64,000 bases of DNA. Source: Clitopilus passeckerianus. Its lineage: Eukaryota; Basidiomycota; Agaricomycetes; Agaricales; Entolomataceae. Both the position numbers and the translations under genes were made by a program. Location of the stretch: assembly GCA_944990035.1 (NCBI GenBank), contig CALYLX010000051.1, forward strand, positions 105,509 through 169,508, in the 5' to 3' direction. Of the stretch, positions 10,570 to 20,364 are shown piece by piece. The notes under the pieces were generated by a model, which saw only the letters and a list, made by a program, of their open reading frames with translations, was not told the DNA's origin and did not search any database. Each line of letters opens with the position of its first letter. Positions within the stretch are counted from its first letter, which is position 1.

Positions 10570-11570
10570 GCCCAGTTAGAGGCGCTTTTCAATACATTCA
10601 CATTTCGTGTAAGTAGCTGTGTACGCAGCTTCCTTGTTCTCATTAAGATTGATAGGTGTAGACAAAGACTCAGGAGCGGGTGAGAGCAGATGCAGCCCCT
10701 TCCGTGTGTCCGCAAAGGACGTGAGGTGACAGGAGGAGAAGATGCTAAGAAAGCCAGAGTCGAGAGCCTGTTCGTGCCACAGAGGTCTAGAGTCGAGTGG
10801 AAGCTGGGCCCAGCGTGTGTGGCAAACAATACCTCCGAGGGTCGCAACCATAAATGAGTTATCAGGAGTCCCTGACTTTTCTCTCAGTTTTTTCGAGGTG
10901 AAATCTCAGCGTTCAAGGTTCTGCATTCGATCGATGATGGGAGTTTCACCAGCTCAGTGCAATACTCAGCTCAAGTAAAATCAATTTATATTACTTTTCC
11001 GTTCAGTTCTAATCGATACCCCCCAATATCGACCTCAGCACAATTGATGATGAAACGGGACACGGTACAGAGAGCCTTTTAAAGTTGACGATAGTAGTAG
11101 ACGCTGAGTGTCACACCACCTCGTCACTTTTTCAAATCTTTCTCTTCCAGCTATCCCCTCTATCTCATCTCGCACAACTCTCTCAACTGGTCTGACTGGC
11201 CTCACTACCAATTATCTGCTCTGACTGCCTCCCTTCTAGAAAACTACTCACTAGCAATGATATATCATATGCCCATTTGGTTGCCTCGTGACCGTTGTAC
11301 TTTGGCCATCGTCTCTTCGGCTCGAACCACTGTCATTGAAACAATAACCTCTCCCTACCAACCCTTGCCCATCCGTCCTGAGCCCGAGGCTTGACATCGA
11401 AAATTCAGACACTTCGCATGTAGTAACCCGGGCTTTGTGAGATTGAGGCTTGCTTTGTCGCTTGGCCAGGCGCCTTCCTTTTAGGAATTTAAATTGCGGC
11501 CTGCTCAATGGCCCGCTGAATGTGACAGTATATTTTCTTGTGGCCCCAATACTATTCCCATTTCCATATC
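10570..11570. other. Gene-free spacer with a repeat fragment
   Basis: No convincing gene. GCGTTCAAGGTTCTGCATTCGA at 10909-10930 followed by GATGATGGG matches the internal part of the two ~1-kb repeat blocks (12657-12694, and inverted at 4461-4495). It is therefore another relic of that unit. The stretch 11100-11250 is pyrimidine-rich. Confidence 0.4.
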
Positions 11571-12340
11571 ATGCTTCCTAATGACTCCTTCGAGTTAGGC
11601 TCAATATTCACACCAACCACTCTACCCATTCCTCCTCCCCGGGTTTGCTCAGTGCCCAAGTGCAAAAGAAATACCTCTGCAGGCTACAAGACCTGTGACA
11701 AATGTCGAGAGCAAAACCGGCAGCACCAGCGGCAAGCTCGCAAGCGACAGCGCGAGAAGGAGGATGAAAATGCTCGGAAGCGCTCGAGAACAGGGACAGC
11801 GGGTCTCGTTGGTCCAAGCATTCTTGGTCCCGTCCAGCTCCAAGACGATGACTGCCATCGCGGCGAGGAGTCTGTAACGTTCGACGGTCGTCAGATCACC
11901 CATATGGGGGATTCGCACACATTCTTCAACTACCTCGAACAGACAATCAAATCCTCGGACATCATCGACAGTTTCGCATCATACTCAATCGACGAAGATC
12001 CTCTCATGAGCGACAAGGACCAAATACGATGTGTAGCTAATGAGATATGGCGCGTTACCGGGTATCAATTTCGGTAAATCCTCATTCAAGTTCAGAGCCT
12101 CTGGCTGCCAGGCCACTATGGCGAACATGTTTAGCTTCGAATTTACAGCGTCCGCAAGAAACCCGCAAAAAAAAAACAGGATTCAAGACCGTCTATTACT
12201 GCCGTCAGGATGCCAATCGTGTCTCTGGAGCCAAGTCCACTGACGGTAAACTCCTCAAAGGGAGTCAATGGCAAGGGATCGCGTAGGAACGTCAATGAAG
12301 CGGTTTCTGCGAAAGCGCCCTCAACATTTCTTGCCGTCCC
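11571..12340 (+). mobile_element. Fragment of a MULE-like transposase N-terminus
   Basis: The ATG at 11571 opens a protein with a Cys cluster, CSVPKCKRNTSAGYKTCDKC (C-x4-C-x9-C-x2-C), followed by a long basic stretch (RKRQREKEDENARKRSR). A likely donor after GYQFR (GTAAAT, 12073) leads to a downstream exon read as FEFTASARNP, an A10 homopolymer (about 12167-12176), then TGFKTVYYCRQDANR. The last motif resembles the FAR1-type DNA-binding region found at the N-terminus of Mutator-like transposases in Agaricomycetes. The catalytic core is absent and frames break around the poly-A run and after 12286. It is a remnant. The assignment rests on remembered family patterns. Confidence 0.4.
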
Positions 12341-13160
12341 GAACCTCGTTACCCGCGTCAACGTTCGGTGACCGTGAAACTCATGCATTGAGGGGGGCAT
12401 CTACCTTACGGTGAGGTTTGAACCGGGTGGAGAGGTTGCAAGCAGCTCTCCAGTTAGAAGTGTTTTCAATAGAGTCATATTTGGGTGTACAGCTTCTCCT
12501 TGTTCTCCTTGATAGGTTGTAAACCAGCCAATTTGTGCCAGATGTCTTGAGTCAAGTGCAAGCCAGCGAAGGTGGCGGAAGAAAAACCTGTGGGGCGTCA
12601 TCTTGAATCATCATGGGCCCCTAGATCATATTGGATATCTCCCCAATAAAATACTGGCGTTCAACGTTCTGCATTCGTAGTAGTCGACGATGGGTGTGCA
12701 CCACATAGAAGTAGATATCCGAAGGCCGACGAGTGTACGTAAATGGGTAGAGGAACAGCCACAACTTCCGTTGCTTTGGGGCTTTTGCCGCCATCCACTT
12801 TTTTGTTTTTTCGATGCAAGATTTGTTCCCAACTTACCGATCATCAAGTCTGCTGGAGAACTGATCTCTTATGGCAAAGCCTTTACTTTCGTAAGTTCCA
12901 AAGTTGGACCTCTCACCAAACAACACCCTGGCCACCCCATTTGTTGGATTTCATTCACGAGTTCTCCATCTTGGTATGTTCAAATCTCGCAACAAGAAGC
13001 CGTGGAAGCTCATTCTTGCTGTGCTAATGTTGTCTCGTTCTATTGAAAGGATATAAAGGCTTCGGGGCCGGTTGAATTCGGGGCTCGTGGGGGGTACAAA
13101 ACCAATCATATAGGCCCGAGCAATGTGACCCGGGATCCATTATAACTTCTCGTGTAACCC
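12300..13160 (-). repeat. Degenerate ~0.9-kb repeat block D (cluster family relic)
   Basis: Inverted counterpart of the block at 4095-5090, with the same landmarks in the same order on the minus strand, including CCTTTATATCCTTT (near 13055), CACGGCTTCTTGTTGCGAGAT, CGTGAATGAAAT, TACGAATGCAGAAC (near 12685) and TGCATGAGTTTCACGGTCAC (near 12385). One translated frame at the far end, MHEFHGHRTLTRVTRFG, corresponds to MHELHGH and TLMRRIRSSVGRA in block C. No continuous gene remains. The pair lies on either side of PRM1 in opposite orientation. Confidence 0.55.
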
Positions 13161-13328
13161 AGGTAGGACCAGTCCCGAATGAATGCTCACCTTCCATCCT
13201 ATTACTCACTTTCTGAATACGACAGTACGGGACGGGACAATCGTGCCAGCCATTCACAAGCATCAAAAAGTAGACGAGGCGAAGACATAGAATGTTACTA
13301 GTTTTGACATAGAGATAACAAATGTAAT

Positions 13329-13862
13329 CTACCACGGGTCCTCGGGGGCCAAGATAACGTCACGATATGTGGAATTCCAGCGTTCCAGACGAATTCTCGC
13401 AGCGTCCACGCCTCCTGGGAACTCGGATCCCCAGCCTGGATACCTACCACCAAGTCTATAGAGCCACGTATCCATCATGCGATACCTCGAACGCCGACTC
13501 TCAGTAGTAGCTTTCAGCAAAGAATCGAGGAACGGGTCCTCGCATTCCCCCTTGTCAAGCCACTGTATGTAGCTCTCAAGTTGCTCAGCTGTCCAGGGCG
13601 AGCACCAGCTGTAGACGTGTCGCGAGTCATTTATGGGCTCTGCGATATGCTCTGAGGCTAGGTTGGCTTCCCAAGTGTGTATAACTTCGTACGTGGATTC
13701 AAAGTGACCGGTTGTGTATGGTGTGTCGCAGATAAAACGTCTGTCGGCAACGGAGTAACTTAGGAGCTTGGCGAGAACGGGGGAGTCTTTGGGCTTGATA
13801 TAGAGGCCGTAGTTGCTGAGTCTGGTGCGGACCACCTTGAAGATATATCGCTGCACTGGCAT
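13329..13862 (-). CDS. Cluster family protein, copy F (unknown function)
   Basis: Intact 177-residue, intron-free member. The ATG lies about 85 bp after a TATA box. The N-terminal beta-rich part is RYIFKVVRTRLSNYGLYIKP, then AKLLSY. A middle Trp region follows (HTWEANLASEHI, YSWCSPWTAEQLESYI), then the helical motif CEDPFLDSLLKAT and a final YRMMDTWLYRLGG. No signal peptide, membrane segment or catalytic motif is seen. The gene is divergent from copy G, which starts 843 bp away on the other strand. I do not recognise the family; a cytosolic fold with an N-terminal beta sheet and C-terminal helices is inferred only from residue patterns. Confidence 0.7.
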   Translation of the reverse strand: MPVQRYIFKVVRTRLSNYGLYIKPKDSPVLAKLLSYSVADRRFICDTPYTTGHFESTYEVIHTWEANLASEHIAEPINDSRHVYSWCSPWTAEQLESYIQWLDKGECEDPFLDSLLKATTESRRSRYRMMDTWLYRLGGRYPGWGSEFPGGVDAARIRLERWNSTYRDVILAPEDPW

Positions 13863-13946
13863 CTCGAGTGGGAGCGGTGGCTTTAGGGCTTACTTTCGAC
13901 GGGGGTGGTGATTGTTTTGGATATTAGAACGCTCTCTCAGGTGCCT

Positions 13947-13954
13947 CTTTTATA
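13947..13954 (-). promoter_or_regulatory. TATA box of copy F
   Basis: TATAAAAGAGGCAC on the minus strand, nearly identical to the copy E promoter core. Confidence 0.6.
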
Positions 13955-14329
13955 CTCCAGTAAGAGGGATTCAGAGTCATATTTCCTAGCAAGAAGCGGT
14001 GTATTTTCTTGTAGTATAGATCTCGAAAGGGGAGCCACTGATAGCAGTAAATGCTACGGAGTATTATACTGAGCGAACAAAAAGAGAACAAGGGATTGGG
14101 CTTGTTCCGCTGATGCATACAGTCAAGTGAAAGCCGGCGGTGCTGAACAAGAGTAGCGAGCATATCCGAGTGGCGCAAGGCTCGCAGGTTACCAAGGCGC
14201 CACCGATCTCTAGGCACCCCAGAATTTTTGGGTGCCCTGGACAGCATTATAAAAGCTTTGCGGAGGAGTAGATTTCAGCTTTCGTTGTCGAAGATTGTGA
14301 AGAAAGCGTCCTGAATTGAAGTACGATCA

Positions 14330-14346
14330 GATATCCGAAGGCCGAC
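14330..14346 (+). repeat. Dispersed 17-bp repeat
   Basis: GATATCCGAAGGCCGAC also occurs at 12714-12730, and its reverse complement (15 bp) at 1248-1262. It is a short remnant of the decayed cluster unit in the spacer between divergent copies F and G. Confidence 0.55.
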
Positions 14347-14627
14347 ATGTACCGTACGGAGCATCCTGCACCCGTTACCACATAGACACAAATATACTCA
14401 CAGCCACAATTGCAACCAGTCTTTGGCAAATCTAACTTTAAGTTACTGTCGCCTGTCCCATCACTTTCAAGCCATGCGAACCTGCCAGTGAAGCGCTACC
14501 AGTACTACACCTGATTGTCTGGCTTCACACCTGTGAGGCGATGTGCATTTGTACCTCTAATGAAACAGTAATGCACAGTTCGGCAAGTTTCTATTCTCAC
14601 TGAAGCTATTTAGGCCCCTTCGTGGCA

Positions 14628-14634
14628 TATAAAG
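14628..14634 (+). promoter_or_regulatory. TATA box of copy G
   Basis: TATAAAG, 77 bp upstream of the ATG at 14705. Confidence 0.6.
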
Positions 14635-14704
14635 GCAACTGGGTTTCGAGAGTTCCTCCACAACAACAAAGCTACCACCTGAACCTCCTTGGCCGTGAAC
14701 TAGC

Positions 14705-15256
14705 ATGACCTCCAACTCCAACGCGATGCAGCAATTCTACGAACTTTGGATTGTTGATCTCAAGTTTTCTTCCTCCAGCCCCCCGCTTGAACGTACTGGA
14801 AACTACGCACTCTACTTTGCCTTCAACCAGAACCGTGACTACGGCAAACTTCTCACCTACTCGCATCATGAAGAAGCGTTCTCTATCAGACCAGTCCGCT
14901 CAAGAAATTTTCCTTTTTCTTTCCAAGCCATCCATGACTTCAACATTGCGATTCCGCTCCATGATGTCCGCAACGTCATGAAAGACAGCGACGGGAAAGG
15001 CTACCGCGCATTCAGAAAGCATGTTCTCAGGTATGAGGACCACGACCGTTTCCTCAAGCCACTACTCGAGGCATTTGAACGTTGCATTAACCCAAACTCT
15101 TCGGAATACGTCGTGAACGATAAGGCAAACCCAGGATCCTACTATGTGATAAAGGCATGGCTTAACGAGCTTGTCAAGGCGGATGTATGGAGCCTTGAGC
15201 AGGTACGAGTTGCCAACTGTTGCCTGGACGAGGACTGGAGAAACGCAGGAACTTGA
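14705..15256 (+). CDS. Cluster family protein, copy G (unknown function)
   Basis: Intact 183-residue, intron-free member. The N-terminus has YELWIVDLKF, a Ser/Pro insertion, then GNYALYFAFNQN and YGKLLTYSHHEEAF, matching the family's strand-turn-strand pattern. The C-terminal half has DRFLKPLLEAFERC, then GSYYVIKAWLNELV, the Tyr-Tyr plus Trp-Leu signature. It ends shortly after, in CCLDEDWRNAGT. The start is the first ATG after the TATA box and is preceded by an ACCACCTGAACC-type leader. It is tandem with copy H, 650 bp downstream. No function can be named. Confidence 0.7.
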   Translation: MTSNSNAMQQFYELWIVDLKFSSSSPPLERTGNYALYFAFNQNRDYGKLLTYSHHEEAFSIRPVRSRNFPFSFQAIHDFNIAIPLHDVRNVMKDSDGKGYRAFRKHVLRYEDHDRFLKPLLEAFERCINPNSSEYVVNDKANPGSYYVIKAWLNELVKADVWSLEQVRVANCCLDEDWRNAGT

Positions 15257-15813
15257 AGGCAGCTATTTATTCGTAACGGTGGTAGAGCATAGATCCTCTG
15301 ATAATGTACTTCGATACTCAATAAACAATCTCAATCTGTTCTTTCTCATCTGGCCTGCACGTTAAACCGGTTTGTGAGTGCAGAGGACTTACCTTCGTTC
15401 TTGATTGCGCCACTCTAAATCTGGATTGGGACTCCGAACTTCTGACTGATTAACCGCGTGATTAATAGGTGCCTTTGGACATAGATGGCTCCCTATAGCA
15501 TACTAGTTCTGATTTTGGATACCCTGTATACGCAAGGATCATAGAATGTCCCGGAGCATTTTAGGTAGAGGTCGACGCTCTAACGAATGGGCAACGATTC
15601 TCAAAACTCAGTGCAGTCAAGGTGCAGGGTCGAAGGGTTACTCGCGGAGGCAGTGCCACAGCTTTGTACGTTAAGAGCTCTTGTTCTCCTACTGTACTAT
15701 CCGCTAAGGTTCACACCCTTTACCTAACCGACTGGCTTCGAGTCCTCTGCTGGAATAAGTGGGGCATAGCTTAGCACAAACATTCGTTGCGCGTCAAGTG
15801 CCACTTCGTGGAA
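15257..15813. other. Spacer between copies G and H
   Basis: No gene seen. The sequence probably holds the copy G 3' UTR (AATAAA at about 15320) and the copy H promoter. Confidence 0.4.
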
Positions 15814-15822
15814 TATATAAAG
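15814..15822 (+). promoter_or_regulatory. TATA box of copy H
   Basis: TATATAAAG, 90 bp upstream of the ATG at 15904; same sequence as the copy B TATA box. Confidence 0.6.
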
Positions 15823-15903
15823 GAAGTGCTCTTCGTGAATATCGCTATCTCATAAGCAAAAAACCAGCTCCAAGCCTGAACCTGCCTCCCAATCGATTGC
15901 CTC

Positions 15904-16428
15904 ATGACAACAGCCTATCATCTTCATCTCGTGAACTTTCAAGGCGAATTTGCGCTATACTTCCAGCCCAATAATCTGACGAGACAGGGAAAACTCGTGG
16001 GCTACTACGTGCCGGACAGCGTGAACTCGATGTTCCCCAGATTTTTCAGTCTTGCTGTTCCTCTAAAGGACAGCCGACTCACGGTCCTACAAACATGGTC
16101 AAACGCTGTTCTACCCCATACTGTCAACGAGTGGACAGAAGACCTAGGCTTAACCTTCGACGATCTTGTTGCTCACTGTCGAGAGCTCTACAGTTCCAGA
16201 CCATCCCCAGATCTATTCCTTGAGGCTCTGGCTCAAGCTTACCGGTCACTACGAGAAGAAAAGAGGGCGAAAACAAACGAGAGCGTCACTCGGAGGTGGC
16301 TTGAGCTGCTTGGGTATGGTGCTGGTCGCTGCTTGCCAGCATTGCCTAGAGAAGTGGCTGAAGATGCTCTTTGTGAGGTCGAAATCCACAAATCACTACC
16401 GAACTTGAAGAAATATGCTCGGGCATAG
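15904..16428 (+). CDS. Cluster family protein, copy H (unknown function)
   Basis: Intact 174-residue, intron-free member and the clearest example of the N-terminal motif: AYHLHLVNFQGEFALYF, QPNN and GKLVGYY within the first 45 residues. A middle Trp pair follows (LQTWSNAV, NEWTEDLGL). The helical part holds DLFLEALAQAYRSL and SVTRRWLELLGYG, then an acidic/basic end helix (PREVAEDALCEVEIH). It is the last copy before the F-box-like gene. There is no evidence for secretion, membrane insertion or enzymatic residues. Confidence 0.72.
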   Translation: MTTAYHLHLVNFQGEFALYFQPNNLTRQGKLVGYYVPDSVNSMFPRFFSLAVPLKDSRLTVLQTWSNAVLPHTVNEWTEDLGLTFDDLVAHCRELYSSRPSPDLFLEALAQAYRSLREEKRAKTNESVTRRWLELLGYGAGRCLPALPREVAEDALCEVEIHKSLPNLKKYARA

Positions 16429-16574
16429 AATGAACGCCAGAGCGCGTTTGGGTATAGTCAAAACGGGGGTCCATGGTTATTCGAGTGTGGTAAGAATGCA
16501 TACATATTTGATCTGTACACTGTCCTTGTATCATAGTTGTAAAAATGGGAACGTGAGACAGATGCGGTGTATAT

Positions 16575-18595
16575 TCAGTCTACTACTTCAGCACAGGCAT
16601 TCGGTAATATGCGCTCCAGTAAATGCCGCAACTCCTTTATTTCTTTATCGGCTGAGTTGGGTCGAGATTCATGTCCTTCTTGACACTCTTCCATGAGATC
16701 TATCAGAAGAGTGGAAAAGAACTCTGGGATGTGGTCCAGGTCGTACTTTCGCTCTGGGCTGGCGACGTTGAGTACTTGAACCACTCGACTCGAAGTGCCC
16801 GGATTGTTCCACGAAGGATACACACAATTGCGCTCCCAGACTGTGACACGGCCCCAACCGACCCGGCAAATGGAAGGGTGAGATTCGAAGATTGCTTCAA
16901 TATCTCTGATGGTTTTTTGGTTATCTTTTAATAACGGAGATCTGTAGGTGAACCGGGTATCCGGGTGAGGGTGAAGGATGTGAAGGTCTTTCAACTTCTT
17001 GAATGGCTTGAAAAGCTGGAGGAGAGAAGACGGCATGGGCTAATAAGGTGTTAGCTACGATCCGCCTGACAAGCGAAGGAGCATACATGACCCCGCCGTG
17101 AGAGTTGCCACTTCCATTGGAATCCGAATTGGACAAGTTTCTCCAGGGAGCACCAACCCAGAACCAAACCCACTTCGTTTTCGTCCATCGAGCCAAATCC
17201 AACGCGTAGGCTCTCGATTTGAGCGAAGACCACCTTTAGCACCCCTACCCAACTCGCTTTACGTTCGTCCTCTTCTTTGTCGCCCGATGGTTCTTGTAAC
17301 TGAGCTAAGGTGTATATTTCGGTCTCGCTGCCGTCCCAAGAGTTGGAGCTCTGAGCCTTTGGCATGCTGAGAACGTCCTGATCCACCCATAGTTGTGTGA
17401 GATGTTGGAAGTTCCCCACATGAATTGAAGACAGGAAGTCGGGTATGAGGCCCCAATACGTTCGAGGGAGTTCCATATATTGATTCCCATGATCCTCGCG
17501 CTCCTCAGCGGTCCAGTACCATCCTGACATGTCGCGTCGTGAATCGAGTATCTGAAGCTTCTTGAGGGAGGCATAGTCAGAAGGGCGTAGTCCTTTGAAG
17601 ACTTTGATGTTTCGAATGGACACCCAGCTGAAGCTGCAGGGAAGTCAGTAAAACTTCGCCTTTAGAGTTGACATGTCCGACATACCATGGGTGAAGGTCT
17701 AATGTCAGGTGTTCAAGGCGGCTGCTATTAACCAACGACAGGGGACCAGGTTTTGTTCCCGACAGGGTTAGATCACTAACACGCAGACCAAAGTCTACGA
17801 TTGTCGGGAAGCCGAGATCTTTGAAAAGGAAATCATTCGTTGCACCCTCCTGAGGTGATCCCGACCCATTCCAGTCCCAAACACCAGCGGTCACATCAAG
17901 AAAAAGAGTTCGGAGGCTATTGTAAGAGGAGAATACGGGCTTGAGATCAACCAAGGCCCGATAGAGCGCCGAGTTGATCAATTCTAGAGTTAAGCTTTTG
18001 AGCTTGGGCCCAATACTACGAGACAATTCCGCGGGACTATGGGTTATGGCTGTCAGTGTAGCATAGAGCCAACTGAAGTGCAGACTTACTCGTAATCAAG
18101 CCGGTCACCGTCTATGTTTCCAAATCCTCCTCCGTGAGGATCACAGACCAAGAGAAACTGGTCTAGGGTTGGAATTTTGGAAAGGGCCTTGAGATGGTCG
18201 TCAGTGCATGAGCCCGTGGGCTCATACCAGTCTACTTTGCGAAGATTTCCTGCTCGTTCGAAAAGATTCACGAGCTGTTCGCTCATGACATGATCGTAAT
18301 GGGATCCAAGAAACCCGCGAGTCCCCGGAGATACGACGATGTGCCGTATTAGATCCGCAAGCTGCACAGGAATGTCTAGCTTGGTGTTCGCCAGTAAGAT
18401 ACTGAGAACTTGTCTCGTGTTTAATGGAACCTGATCTAGGTGAAAAGGGAGTTGAAAGAGCCTCTTGATGGCTGGTAGAAAGAAAGGATGTTGAACGGGA
18501 ACGGCTTGCATTAGTGCGTAGATAGGATCCGGATCGTAGATGTACCCAGCGATCACAGAGAACACATCTTCGTCAATCCCGCTCGGGTTTGCCAT
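16575..18595 (-). CDS. F-box-like / leucine-rich protein
   Basis: Minus-strand gene with at least four exons. The ATG is at 18593-18595; splice joins are near 18085/18031 (GA|GTAAGT to TAG|T), 17683/17631, and 17089/17039. The N-terminus (GIDEDVFSVIAGYI) has the spacing of the F-box-like domain widespread in Agaricomycetes. The rest is irregular leucine-rich sequence with repeated LKSLTLEL, LRTLFLDV, LEHLTLDL and KLKDLHIL units, typical of solenoid LRR proteins that select substrates for SCF ubiquitin ligases. Length is about 570-600 residues. An alternative end without the last intron would stop near 17051. Substrate unknown; such genes form large, fast-evolving families. Confidence 0.6.
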
Positions 18596-19376
18596 GAATG
18601 CTGCTTTCAACGGCAGTGAGGAGCCAAAGATCAGAGATAGTGAGTATCATGGTGACGGAGGTGTTCAAGTAGACTACTGGAATGCACGTGGGAGTCTTTG
18701 CCTCGAGCGCCTAATTCCCATCATTCAGCGCTCAACAGGCTTGAGCACCCACACACAACATGGCGGACATCGGACACTAGTTTCTGCCTGTGCTCGCGGA
18801 ATCTTTCTTTGTTCGAAGAACCCTGCCTCGAGCATCTTGACTCGAAGTCAAACGCAGGGATGACATTCGCGCCACAACCACCATCAGACGTCAGTTGTTC
18901 TCTTTTTTCCGTCAAGAGAGAGCCCACGGTTAGCTGGCCTCGTGGGTACGGTGCGAGAATTGGCCAGAGCAATTGGGTCATTCATGGGGGTCTTAGAGCC
19001 GCCTTCCCAATTGTCGAATTTGAAATTACTCCAGATCAGAAAACGATGACATCGGCATTGCAGCCAAGCCCAGCAATATTCCCAGCGGCTTCTCTGAAGC
19101 TTCCCCCGTGTAAGCTTCCCTGCCTTACTCCATCCGCTGAACCCTCTCCAGGCCTGACAAGTATCTCATTTCGGGCTTATTTCACCCCCTCTCAGTAACG
19201 TGACCGCTCAACATTGTCAACCCACCTGATTTACACGCAGCAGCCAAGCATTCCCAGACAGACAATGAGCCGAAGGCAATCCCTCAGTCTCGCGTCCCTT
19301 AGTCTTCTAGCAGCTATAAGATGAACATGAAATTCATAGAAGAACACCATCCGGCACACCCAGCTGACTTTAGAAG
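18596..19376. other. Intergenic, mainly promoter sequence
   Basis: A long open frame on the plus strand (about 18698-19198) lacks family resemblance and splice support, so I do not call it. TATAAGA at 19315-19321 is a plausible TATA box for the gene at 19377. Confidence 0.35.
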
Positions 19377-19714
19377 ATGTTGACTCTCAAAAACGCTCTC
19401 TTTGCTCTCACTACCTTCATCGTTTTCGCGAACGTGTCTGCTCTCCCTCAACTCGAAGCTAGGGATGATGTTGTATACCATTGTGGCGAAGAAGGCGTAT
19501 GTCTTCTATCTTAACTACTCACTGTGAATTCAGGATTAATGTTCGCCTGTCCAGCTCCAGTGCCCAAGTCCGAAGATGACCTGCTGTGGGCCCATGATGC
19601 CAGGCGTTGGAGGAGTGTGAGTATTAATTATCTATTGGATTATATGGTGCCTTTCTGATGCACCCTCCCAACAGTTGCAGGCTCTTGGAAGAGGGCCAAA
19701 TGTGCATCTTCTAG
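19377..19714 (+). CDS. Secreted six-Cys mini-protein 1 (knottin-like)
   Basis: A three-exon gene (19377-19496, 19555-19616, 19675-19714) encoding 73 residues. Residues 1-21 form a signal peptide (hydrophobic FALTTFIVFANVSA, cut near SALP). A short linker with LEAR precedes six cysteines arranged C-x6-C-x6-CC-x10-C-x8-C, ending ..CIF at the stop. The C-C-CC-C-C order is that of inhibitor cystine-knot peptides. Intron phases (0 and 2) match two introns of the paralogue at 20365. The second exon could also start 6 nt later, but the chosen acceptor keeps the first spacing equal in both proteins. Likely secreted; activity unknown. Confidence 0.62.
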
Positions 19715-20285
19715 ACTTTCTACGTAGAGTAGAGGAAGTTACTGTATTTGTGCTCAGTGCGGACTATTCTATAGTGGCACTGTTCAATTAAATAAGTGAG
19801 CGATGATACTTCTAAAGGTCCGATTTTGTGTTGGAAGGACTACCATATCCAAAGGCTGGACAATCTCTGGACGATTATGTCAGGAACTCTGGAAAGGCAA
19901 AGGTGCTAGGGAATGATTACACGAACTAATACTGGGGAATTGGAAGCAGTGAGTAAAACCATCGTGGGACCAGTTACGATATATGACGCCAGAAGCTGAA
20001 ATGTATCATTCACTTGGAACTTGGAGTTGATCTTTGTCCCAGCCACAGTGGCAAAGGGGTGATTTATACCATAATCTCGCCAATCCCTTCCAGTAAAACT
20101 GGGCATGGAAGTTTCCAATGAGGGTGTTGAAATCCCCGAACCGGTATGCAGACGTCACCGAGTAGGATCGTTCCGGTAACGTTTAGTACCTTGCCAAGCA
20201 GAGCCTACTCCAGCATTAGATCCACGAAAGGCCCAGCCGAGCAGAACGAGACATGGTGTGGTCCCCTTTAACTGCCTGAATGTAG
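19715..20285. other. Spacer between the two mini-protein genes
   Basis: No gene recognised; the right end carries the promoter of the second gene. Confidence 0.4.
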
Positions 20286-20294
20286 TATAAAAGG
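20286..20294 (+). promoter_or_regulatory. TATA box of mini-protein 2
   Basis: TATAAAAGG, 79 bp upstream of the ATG at 20365. Confidence 0.6.
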
Positions 20295-20364
20295 AGGTTC
20301 AAATGAGAGACCGATTCTCGTCAAGATCGTACATCCACAATCAGCCCGTCAGATATTCATCATC

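Noticed and set aside
18698..19198. 166-codon plus-strand frame between the F-box gene and mini-protein 1
   Set aside because: No recognisable domain, no TATA box at a fitting distance, and composition like noncoding sequence.
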